Source: Dipylidium caninum (taxonomy: Eukaryota > Platyhelminthes > Cestoda > Cyclophyllidea > Dipylidiidae). Taken from it: DNA of 64,000 bases. The stretch spans positions 1,240,001 to 1,304,000 of the forward strand of contig QEYB01000448.1 in NCBI GenBank assembly GCA_017562135.1, written 5' to 3'. The notes beneath the pieces were generated by a model that worked only from the letters and a program-made list of their open reading frames with translations, made no database searches and was not told the DNA's origin. Shown one piece after another: positions 1 through 11,300 of this stretch (position 1 is the stretch's first letter; every line of letters starts with the position of its first letter). The position numbers were made by a program, and so were the translations under genes.

Positions 1-2333
1 TGGCTGAATGAAAGTACATTCACCGTCACTATTTCCCACGTGTACCTTAAGCGGCTAATTGCATATGAAATTCTCTGCAGAGAACACCATAAAGGATTTC
101 CCGCCCTCAGTCAGCGGATCTCTTGCATGTAATAAGAGAAGTGCCTTACCCTCTTTCACACAGGATATACCAGTGGTTTTGAAAGTGGAAGTTAAAAGCC
201 AAGAATCATACACCATCATCACCTCGTCCCAAAGATTCACTCTCAGATAGGCCCATTAAAGGAAGAAATCGCAGTGGTGACAAATTTTGCCATTTAGCGA
301 TATCCGGATGGGTGGATTTCGGAGTGCCAAGTCTGAGTACTGGTCGATGCTCAGCGGGGTATGATCGAAGATCTCGGTTGAGGTCCATGGAATCCTCATT
401 CCTCTCCTTCCCGGCTTTAGCAGGGGGAGGGTGAACATAAAGGATTGTCAAAAAGACGGTGTTCTTGTCCCATCGCAATGGACTTTAGAAGGCTTATATT
501 GTTTATCTTAAAAAAATGAATGTGAATTTCAGAGCCATCGATTCATTTAGGCAGGGCTGGGAGTCTGTACGTCGGTACTCAAGTCTAAATTTTTATCCCA
601 GCCCAAGTAGAGGTGAAACTAATGTAGTCCAAGGCGAATTACTTCATTTTATTACCTAATTTTTCTTATACGCCTCTACGGTGTATTTACGTGCGACTGC
701 TTGGTCATCGGGGCGAGTCTCGAGGTCCTGAGAACTTCGAGTAATCGTTCAGTTGAGCTACCTTACGTCAATCGTTGCTCTTCGTGGACTTGGCTCACGT
801 TAGTAGAATTGATGAAAGGAGAACTTAAATAAAGTAGTGTGGCAAATTTTCTTCAAGCCGCTTCCGACATAGAAATCCTCGGGTCAGAATTGAGTAGGCC
901 TAATAAAAAGACATTTAGGGAGAAGGCAAATTTTACAAAATCTATGACATTTCTGGATATATTTCCTTCCTGCGATAACAATTAACTCAAACCCGTTTTC
1001 TGTCGCTTCAAAATGGACAGCCTGGGATGCAAATAGCAGACCGGATGATGAGGAGGAGGATGATGTATTCCTCCGATCAACTTCCTCTCTAATTAAGTGG
1101 AGGAATTGAAACTTTACTGATGAGTCTACTGTCATATTCTTCTGGCTTTTACCGTCGTTACGCCGGTACTAGTTGGCCATATTTCTTGTCTTGTCATCGC
1201 CTGCTATCTCGTTCCGTCTCAATTTAAATATGCAATAACGCAATTGCCTAGAGGAAGATAAATACACTTTTAAAGCAGATTTGGACGAGGGCACAAAGCA
1301 AATGTGGAATGGGGCATCTTCTCATAAACAAATTTCCAACCAACTGGAAGTCCACCCTACTTCCTGAGATCGACCTCCCACTTGCCCTCCTCACGCCGAA
1401 TCATTGCAGACCGTTGGCAGTCCCTGCGCACGTGACAGATTAAGCGTCTGCAATGCCTAACCCTTTCGTTTGCAACCCTCGAGCCTCAGTCTGTCCTCCA
1501 GCACATCACGTGTTCCCAAACCACCAGCCTTTGTGACTCCATCCATGTCTGAGAAGACGCAGTCCGGCGTTAGAATTAATTAGGCGACAAGCCACCATCA
1601 CAGCATGATTAATGTCCCCTTCAGTCATGACAGCTTATGACGCACATTTACCTTAGAAATGTACTAATTTATTTCTTTCCAGACGCATGAGTGTCGGGGA
1701 AAATAACCCCAACGGGGCTCTTGCCATGGTGGTGCGAGACGGAGACTGCGTTGAAGTGGGTATAAGAAGTTTGCACTATTAATTCACCCAGTTAGTTCCA
1801 ACTCTGGTTTTTGACATCGTTTACACCTCATGGGACATAACTTCCCATTAGGAAGAGAAGCGAGGAAAATCTGCGTCCTGCGTTGCTTGGCGCGATGGCG
1901 TACACAGAATGAGGCCCTGGAAATTATGAATTCCGATGAGTGGGGAAACCCTTTTTTTACGCAATAGTAGGCGGCACTACGCGATTGTGATTAACATTTT
2001 CCGTCCTTTTGTAATTTCTCTACACGCCCAAACCACGTGGAGTTGCCTGGTGTCGACGGGTCAGGCCACCGATTGTGGGCATGGCCGAACGCGAGGGATG
2101 CCCGCGGAGAGGATGAATTTGTCCGCAGTTGCTCGATTTTCAGGTCATTGTTTGATGCTAAGGGAATCGGTGTAATGACACGACCGTCACCAGACCTGTG
2201 TGCAGGCCTCGGTCCACAGGCACACAAATCGTGGTGCACATGGCTGCAAATCCTATTTGCATATTCACTTGCGCTAAGCACGTGTAAGTGTCCGGACCAC
2301 CTACTCCGTCCGACTTCGCCTGTTATCAGAAAA
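1..2333. other. Non-coding stretch upstream of the EGFR gene
   Basis: No exon, RNA gene or repeat could be supported here. The short open frames on both strands show no recognisable motif and lack convincing splice sites. The frame of the first EGFR exon stays open upstream from about 2037, but that part has no signal-peptide character, so it is taken as 5' untranslated or promoter sequence. The EGFR promoter presumably lies in this stretch, but no core element can be assigned. Confidence 0.5.
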
Positions 2334-5300
2334 ATGCTCGATGTTCACCTACTGATCCTCCTCCTCTCCCTCGTCCCTGCCGGCTCGGTCCTCACTGACG
2401 ACTTCCCCACCATCGACCAGGCGGAAATGATTGCCTATGAAATGGTAAATCCATTCACACCCTACTTTCGCGATCCCAAGTACCGCGGTAAACGGAGTAA
2501 GTTGGCCTACTTCCCTTAAATACACCCATTCGACTGTTCATTAAGTCGTGGACTAAGAAATCGCCTATTGCGATCTCCTACTTCCACCCGCACGTATCTT
2601 CTCGTTCACAGGAATGTAAACCAATTTCTTTGCCTAAAAATTAATTCTCATCTCATTATGAAGTAATTGTGGGTTGAAAGATCCCCCAAGTAAATGCCCT
2701 TTCGATTGACAGTTTGTAGAGGTTTCGCGGCTTGGCAAGACGCGGTATTTGAGAATTATGGAAAATTAAAGAGCAAATTTGCCGGGAACTGCAGCCACAT
2801 TCTCGGAAACCTCATCATCTCCGAAATACGCTCCGGTAGGCCGTTTCCACTTTTTGCGTTGCCTCGATCTCTGCCCTCGAGGCTGAGGGACCTTTTTACT
2901 TGACTTTCTTTGCCAGAATCGGTAATGATGTTGCTGGGCAGGCGCTGGCATTATTTATTTTATTGCACCTCTTCACCAATGGTTTTTTTACAATTTAACT
3001 TACCATCTCCATTTTTTGGAAATAAAAATGTTTTACAGAGGACGACACCGATTTCCTCAACACCGTTGAGGAGGTCTCAGGCTACCTGTTCATTCATCGC
3101 GTAACAAAGCCGCATTTCGTGTTACCGAAGTTGCGCATTATCCGAGGCGAGGAGTCCGTTCAGATAAAAGGCCAACATTTTGCCCTACTCGTTACGGAAA
3201 CGTACACATCGAGTCGAGACCTCATGTCGGTCATTGAATTCCCCTCCCTCGAAGGTGAGTCCCCTGGAGAACCTGCAACCTCGGCGGTGCTCTGCCCACG
3301 GGAGGTTTGCAGGCCTAAGCAGATTTTACTACAACGACAAGTTATTATTACTACTTTTTTTTATCAATGAGAAAATCTATTTAGGAATCCTTATGCATGG
3401 AGTGGGATTTTTTGACAATCCCGGCCTATGTTACGCCCCATTTTCGGTGAGCTGGGACGATATTTTGGAGTATCCCGACTTGCAACCAGTGGTGCTGGTG
3501 CCAATGAACAACAAATCCGCGACCGTCCAGTGGATTAGAGCCTGTGGAGCTCGAGGCAGTGATGCGGTGCAGGTGTCCTTTCCCACAGACACACCTCAAC
3601 CCTCCCGCGACGTGGCGAGTACGATCTCCCCAATCACAGGTGAATTAACATCTCACAACTGTTGTGTCGAGTGTTCTCCCTCTAAATGAGCAAATAATGG
3701 CGTGAAGTGGCCAGTGGAATAGGCCGGCATTCGCTTTAACGTAACCACTTCGGCAGAGGTTGTCAGTTGACTTGCTTACGGTCAAATTCAGCATTTATCC
3801 ACCCGCCCTATTCGGTGTACCGAAATGTCATTTAAAAGCAAGAATTTTCTTCTTTTTTTAAAAATTTGCGATGGTAAGTGCTCTACTTTTTCCCCAGATG
3901 GAATATAAATTACGCGATCTCCCGTTTTTGAAGTCATTTAACTTCAATGTAGACACAAAAGGACTTATTAGCCCAATGCCACACTTTAAACTCTAAATTT
4001 CGGCGCTGTCTTAAAGTGTCGTTTGTCTTTCCCAAAGTAATAAGGCAACGAGATGAGAGTGAAGCTAACTTTGCGGATGCTGCTTACCTTTTTTGAAAGC
4101 TACCATCAAGCACCTCGATACAACCATTGCCATGAAACATCACAACCTATGCGAAATTCCATATTTCAGTTCAAAACCTCCAAACTGAGAGAGAAATGTA
4201 TGATTCACAGGCCCTGGAGCCAACTACAGCCGGTGACACGGCGATGGGTGTGGCAGATGGGCTTGCGGAGAACAAGCCAATGCCGCAGGACTCCACAATG
4301 CTAAAGACAAAACCAGGGGCAATCGAGTCTGTGGAAGGAGCAGAGGCTGTAGTGGAGAAAGACTATGAAGCTCCAGACGTTTCGATGGAAAATAGCTCAG
4401 AGGAGGGTGGAAGAACTACACTGGCCACAGGTAATGCGGAAGTAGAAAAGGGCACTGTTCCACTCCACCGCTCGAGTGTCACTTTGGAGGAATGTGAACG
4501 TCTAAATTCTAATGAAAGGGCTATTACAGGGTCGGAAAAAAATCAGGCAAAAGTGGAGACTAACTCCGGCAACGGTTTCACGCATTCGACGGGAGTGAGT
4601 GTTTGTTGTGTTATTTTGAGGCAAGAACGAAGACGGAGCAGTTGTAGAGTAGAATGACTTGTAACTTTTTAACTACTCCTCCTTTAATTACGCCGCCTGA
4701 GTTATGCTTTGAGGCAGTTTATTCTTTCTCAATTTTACTCCTTTCTTCCAGTCTCTACTTGCCAAACAGAAATTTTTGAGAATATCACCCAAGAGAGTGA
4801 AGAGATTTCAAGCGAATTCGAGGGGATTCTGACAAAGGAGACATTTCGTGTTCTCTTGAACCTCTCCTCGCCGACCGGTCCCCGGTTGACGTGGAAGTGC
4901 CATAGCACTTGCGCCAAACAGAATGGAAGGTCATTTTGTTGGGGACCTGAAGCCACCCAGTGCCAAACACGTACGTCTCGCCCAATTTACCGTGTCACAT
5001 ACAACAGCGCGACAAATCATGACTCGTCGCCTGTCCTCCTAGTTAGAAAGTGCCGGACCAGAGTGTGCGGCGGCCCCAACCGATGTGTCGTGGAGGCGGG
5101 GGTGGAGGAGTGCTGCCACGAAGAATGTGTCGGCGGTTGTAGTGGGACGAGAGCCAATGAATGCACAGTAACCATCTCTCAGATTATTTTCAAGCATACC
5201 TTTGTATTTCGCCAGAATTATTTTAAACATTCTGTTTAAGGCATGCCGTAAATACTCTCACAATGGGAACTGTGTTTCGGCCTGTCCAGCCCCAATCTTC

Positions 5301-8300
5301 TACAATGTGCACACATCGTCTTGGGAAATAAACAAGGAGGGCAGAGTCGCACTGGGACACATGTGCATCCCCAGGTGTCCGGGTATGTCTGTGTCCGAGA
5401 TCTGTCAGGGAAATGCTTCATTTGTCGTTGAAATGCATGACCAATTTTACTTCTGTAGATGGCTTCCTCCTGGATGGGAACCACTGTGTTCTTAAGTGCT
5501 CTCGCCCCGGAACCCAACAGGTCCGCAATGTCTGCGTCCAATGTCCGGCGACAGGGTGTCCAAAGGGTAAGTTACTTAGGACAATAGGCACATTTGCAGT
5601 GCAGGCTAATGTTCAGAGGGGCGGCATTTAAAAAGTGGGTTAGTTGGTGGGGTTTGTCATCCGTAGGCTGACAAGGATGTCACAATGGCAACTGCGTTCA
5701 GCCAATGCACACGTATGTGCTGGCTGACATTCTGTCAACCTTTTATGCCTTCCAGTATGTTCCGCCAAGCAGCTCCAATTGCCCTCAGTTGATTTCCTAT
5801 ATAAGAGTCTGTTGAAGAAGATGACGAACTGCACCTTCTGGGAGGGCAGCATCATCCTCAAGAACCAATCCTTCGAGGGGTGAGCTCTAATCTCCCACTG
5901 TGGATGAAACTGTTCTTCACGTGCATTCAACTCCAACGCCTTCACTACTATTAACCCTTAAAATGATTCTTGTAGTGACATTTTTCACAATCTAACGAAA
6001 GAAGAGGAGTCAGTGACCTTTGCAGACTTGCAACGCGGTCTCAGTAATCTCTACGAAATAACTGGCATTCTGTACGTCGGAACGGATAGTGCAGCATCGT
6101 GGCTGAGGAATCTCACCTTTCTCTCAAAATTACGTCGCATCAGAGGAGGTAGGCGCCTGTTTAAGTAACTTTGGTTTCCTTTTAATGCCTTACGGAAGAA
6201 AATTGCTCTAGTATTAGTCCAACACAAGACCTTTTGGAAACAACTGCATGCTTTTCACTTTTGTTTTTTGTTAAGTGGCACTGTTCCTCTTGGTGGTGAT
6301 TTAAGGGGCCATCTTAATTCCGTTGGAAACTTTACGAGGCCTTTTACGAACTTCATTTGGCTCGCATCTTGACCGTGTCTCCATAAAGGGACCGCGAAAT
6401 ACAAAAGCGAGCATATTGAAAACACTCACTACCGCTTTCAAAGTCAAAGGCTAATGGCAACTACACATCTCTCTACTTGGACTCGATCTTATATTTGCAA
6501 GTTTTAGGGATATTCGAGAATTGTAAGGGGCTTAGAACCAGTTAAACTGAATGCGCTGACATCCTCAAATCATGACACGTCTTAACTCCTTCTGTCTGCA
6601 GAAACTCCACCGGGCTACGCTTCTCCGCTGAAGATAGTACACAACTATCACTTGGAATACCTCGGCCTCGCATCACTGGTTTCGGTGGGCGCGAACAGAG
6701 AAGCCATTCAAATTGTCCGGAATCCCAAACTCTGTCTCGCTAACACCATCAACTGGCACTCTTTGATGCGAACACCGAAAGGTTTTACTTCCAACGCCTC
6801 GGTGCCCTCGCCCGTGGTCTTCCATAATCGGCCCGTGGAGGAGTGTAGTGAGTTGTCATAATCGACTGCGGGATAGCATTACTTGAAGCCAAATTGTCTC
6901 CCATCTCAAGGGCGGACTCGTGTAAATCCACGTATCCCACCGAAACTTCATTTCAATCGTTTTTGCGTATTCTATCTCAACAGACATATTTTGCTTCAGC
7001 ACCACATCCTATTTCTATCCACTCTCCGATCCCGTTGCCCGAGACTTTAATTGCTTTATTACTGAAGGCAGTCAAAAGACTTATTGTTTCAGCCTAATTT
7101 AGTCTGGTGGTCAAGTTTATTGCCCCAGCGTTCTTTAAGGTAATTCATTAGCTCCTGTCTACCCGGCCTCTTTTGACTCTTCCCTTACCGTCTCAAATAA
7201 GCCCCAGCCGTATTCAAAGTATGCACGAAGGAACATAGCCCACCATCTGTGCCTCTATGTCTCGACGTCGCCATGAACGACCCTATTGACCGGAAAAGTG
7301 ATTTACCAAAAGCAGCACTACAGTTTCCTCTTCCACCGCACTAGTCACCATTATGCGAGAGTCATGACCTTTGAAATTCGGTGTCGTAAGTGAATGGCTG
7401 AAACTGCCCACCTATATTGTGTCATACTTGCAACTAACCAGGGTTTTCCCACTTCCTCTCCTGTAACATATGTTTTCTATTCTCAGTACTGCGTCTGAGA
7501 TGCAGTGGCTAGCTCCAAACTCGCATATTCTGAGTGCCAAGGCAGTTAGTAGAGGAAATACTTCATCAACACGTACGAACACCCCTTCTTCAAGAAGCGA
7601 AGCTCAAACCGACCATTGTGACATGTCTTTTAATTTGCCCCGGGACGAATGAGCACTCGATCCATTGAGGGCGATTTTATCCCAGGAAAATCATCGCGCC
7701 AACAGAATGTGAAATTGAGCGGTACATGAAATTTCTACCTTTAATAGCCGCCCCTATAAAACTTCTACTTCCTTCGGTTTAGCTGCAGAAGGACTCGTTT
7801 GTGACCCAGAGGCGTGTGAACTCTCCCAAGGATGCTGGGGCCCAGGGCCAGAAAATTGCCGCGTCTGCGCTCATTGGCTCATTCAAGGTCGCGGTGAAAC
7901 TAATAGATGCGTGCTCAACTGCTCGTTGGCCGAGGGGGGCTACTACCCCGTCGTGACCCCCAAGACCCTCGATGGCAATGTAACTGTGCGGAGAAATTTG
8001 TGTTCTAAGTGCCATAAGGAGTGTGGATCTCTGCCAGGTGCTTGTCATGGACCCGATGCCAATCACTGTAACCATGGTTGCATAAATGTTAAAGTGAGTT
8101 ACTACGTTCTTGCAGTAGTAACAAATAATTGCCGCTTTTCATCTTTGTTTAAACTTCCTACTGGGCATTATTTACAAGGCTAAACAAAAGGCATTCCGGA
8201 GGTCAGTGAGGCGGCTGTATCAATTTGACAAATTGAGCTGAAAGCAATTTTGTTTAGCCACACTTCTTTGGATGTTTTTGTAGGATGGACACTTCTGTCG

Positions 8301-11300
8301 TCCAAAGTGTCCGCTGGGAAAATTTCCTGACGAACAGAAAATTTGTCGCGACTGTGCAGCTGTGTGTGCCTTATATCCACAAGGACTCTTTGGTGACACC
8401 GAATCATTGAGTTGGAGCGCTGTGTGCACCGGCCCCGGTGATTGGTTCGGACGAAATGGCTGCTCGCATTGCATCCAAGTTGTCGCTATGACCTCACAAG
8501 ACAATAGGCATTCCCCGGTGCTAAAATGCCTTACTCCCTACCAGGTTTGTTGCTACCACGACACTAATTATGGCCTTCGCAGACACTCCACAAAAGTATA
8601 CTCAAATTGACCAATGACCCACCTCCTCCCCCTCAGCCCTGTCCCAACTCAACTTTTCTGAGCCTCATTGGGGTACAAAGAAGTGAAATGAACGAGGTCA
8701 CAGTGCTAACGGACATTGATATCTCTTTGGTGCACGTGTCCAGCGAACTCAGAAAGCCTCTTCGTGATTGGCTGGCCTCGCAACTGTCACAACGTGTCCG
8801 AATGAGTATGGTGCGGATTTGCGCGCCTTGTCATCCAGAATGCCTGGATGGGTGCTCAGGCCCCTCCCCCAACCAATGCGTTCACTGTCGAAACGTCCAA
8901 GTGAATGGATTTTGTGTGTCCAACTGTCCTAAAGGCAAGCAAATTATTTAAATCAACTGCATTTTTCCCCGAGACCCAACCAGTATGACCACAAAACGCT
9001 AAGCCTCACAAGGCAAAATTCACTATTGTGCAAACACGCGCCTTGGAAGGAGGAAACAGCATCAAGGGTTTAGATCAAAATTCTTTTATTTCTCCACTTG
9101 ACTTCCTGGTATTGCGTTTAAATAGGTTGGCAACTAAGTGATTGCGGATGTTTTCGACAGATGGGTCTTCACTTTCATTGTTTCGTTAATGCGCTCAAAG
9201 TATCGGACCTGCATTTTTTCTTATTGTTTGGAATTTTGCCTCTCATTTAGTAAGGAAATTTTATGGTTTAGTTCTGCAGCTTTCTTTTTATCCCGACTTA
9301 AAGTGGAAGAGAAGAAGGCGTGCACCTCACACCCATTTTATTGTATTATATCCGGAAATGTAAGAAGGCATTGCAAACACACACGAAGTAATGTGCCGTA
9401 GATGAGAATGAAGCCTTGAGAGAACGGCTGTGTTAAAATCAGTTTGTCCGACTTCGTTCTGGCGATTTTTCACTGGAAAATGATCAACGCTCTGGCCGTC
9501 CGTCCAGTCGAAGTCGAGGGGACCCATCCACTTCGAGGTCATTGACGCTGCAGATCGTCAGGAAACAAGACATGATGTTTCAGAGAAGCTCAGATGAGAA
9601 TTGAGAATAAAAAAAAAGCTTGGCTACAGCAGGAAACTTGACCTTTGGATTCCTCACCTGCCTGAGGAAAAAGGTGATAGTTTAGGAAAAGGTTAGTCGG
9701 AGGAGATCGTGGATAATGTAAGATCAACCAGCCCAAGCGGTATCAGAAACAGAGGTTCACCAAAAGGGGATTATAAAATAGAATTCTGCACTTTGAACTT
9801 TCACCAAACAGCCAAACGGTCAAACCAAACGTGTAGGTTCACCAACTCGCCAAACTCAGCGGTGCAATTCGAGCGATGCGGCCAGAAGTGGCAAATCGTA
9901 GCGGCGTGGATGTCCAGCATGATAATGCAAAACGCCACATGTCTTTGGTCAATGCTAAAAAGTTGTTTGATCGGAGCTGGGATGCGTTGACACATCTCCC
10001 ATTCATTTCCTCCTTAAGCAGTAAAATGTTTAATGACGCTGATGATGTCGAACCACACTCATTTCAGTCTTTTGATAAGAAAGAGCAGAAATTTTATGGA
10101 AGTGGGTTAAGACGCTACCTGAAGAATGGCGAAAGGTCATGGACAAAAAACAGACGGCACCTAAGCGATTAAAGTTATATTTTTTTGAGCAAAAGTTTTG
10201 AATTTGCACTCTTACTCAAAGTCAGCAATCACTCAGTTGTCAACCCAATGAGCAGCTCATCTCACACGGGCTGTTAAAAAGCGCTACTGCCTGATATGCC
10301 TACTAAACAAATAAAACTTGCTGACCCCTTGCTTTGCTGGCAATAGGCTAATATCATCGCAGTGTCTCGACAACAGTTGAGCAGTTCACGTCTGTTACAG
10401 GCTTTGATAGCACTTTCCACCACGATAAAAGCCAGTCTTCGTCCTTGCCACCAACGCCTTTGATTAAGGAAGCTTGGGTGAAGGGCAAATCTTCCTACTG
10501 AGATGGAGTATTTTGATGCTACAGGCACCTACGAGACGAAAATGAGCAGTGGAGGACGCCAATGTCTGCCTTGCCACAACCAGTGCAGTCAGGGTTGCCT
10601 CGGGCCCTCAGCCAGCAATTGCACCTTCTGCCGTCATTACAAGCGGTATTTGGACAGGGAGAAGACAGAGGTGATCTCTGTGATTATCCCATCTCCCTCT
10701 CCTCCTCTGTAATTGTATTAACTTTAACACAATTGGGCACACAGTGGCTTCACGACCGAACTTTCCCGACGTAATTACCTCCTTCTTTTGTAAAGGTCGT
10801 CTCCTATTTCCTCCCATTTACCTGTTGTAAACGCGTACAGATAGGCCTTAATTTCTCCTCATAACATTTCCCCTTTCCTTCCGTCTAGTGGATTTGCGTC
10901 CAATTCTGCCCCCGCGGAAGCATTCCAAATGTTGAGCACAACCCCATCATAATGGCGGTTGAATTTGTGTGCCTCTTCGAGAGGACCTCAAAACACCTTC
11001 AGCCAGCGATGGCCGGCAACACAGAGAAATGCATAATCTTATGCTCTTGGCCTGAACTAATCAGTCCTGGAACGCTGAGAAAACTCTCCTGGCTGTCAAC
11101 AGTTCTACTTACCTTCTGTGGCCTCCTCGCCTTATTCATTGCTGTTTACTTCGGCTACGTGTGCTCCCGCGCTGTACTCCACGGGCGCAAGTCACAGGAA
11201 TGCTCGGTGGCGAGCCAGTCGCAGAAGGGTCTAACTTCCAAGTGTTATCACTTTTGGATGAGAGCAGTTGTCGTTGAGGAACCTGTGGAGGAGAAGAATG

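Larger units (their letters stand above)
9125..10246 (+). mobile_element. Degenerate mariner-like DNA transposon in an EGFR intron
   Basis: A dead Tc1/mariner element in the same orientation as its host gene. The 5' terminal inverted repeat starts GGTTGGCAACTAAGTGATTG at 9125. Its imperfect complement lies at about 10222-10246. The 5' side is preceded by TA; the 3' target copy is not clear. Between the repeats, transposase remnants appear in order, in different frames and with stops: the helix-turn-helix region (LRSGDFSLENDQRSGRP, about 9450-9510), a LGYSRKLDLWIPHL-like block (about 9620-9660), a V.NRKGV-like NRSGVDVQHDNAKRH block (about 9895-9940), and the tail ending near 10171. The aspartates are partly recognisable (VDNV, QHDNA). 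Length is about 1.12 kb against about 1.3 kb for an intact element. It has no coding capacity for an active transposase. Confidence 0.88.

Noticed and set aside
884..1135. A - strand frame with a serine run
   Set aside because: The serine run comes from a simple AGG/ATG-rich stretch. No homology or splice signals.
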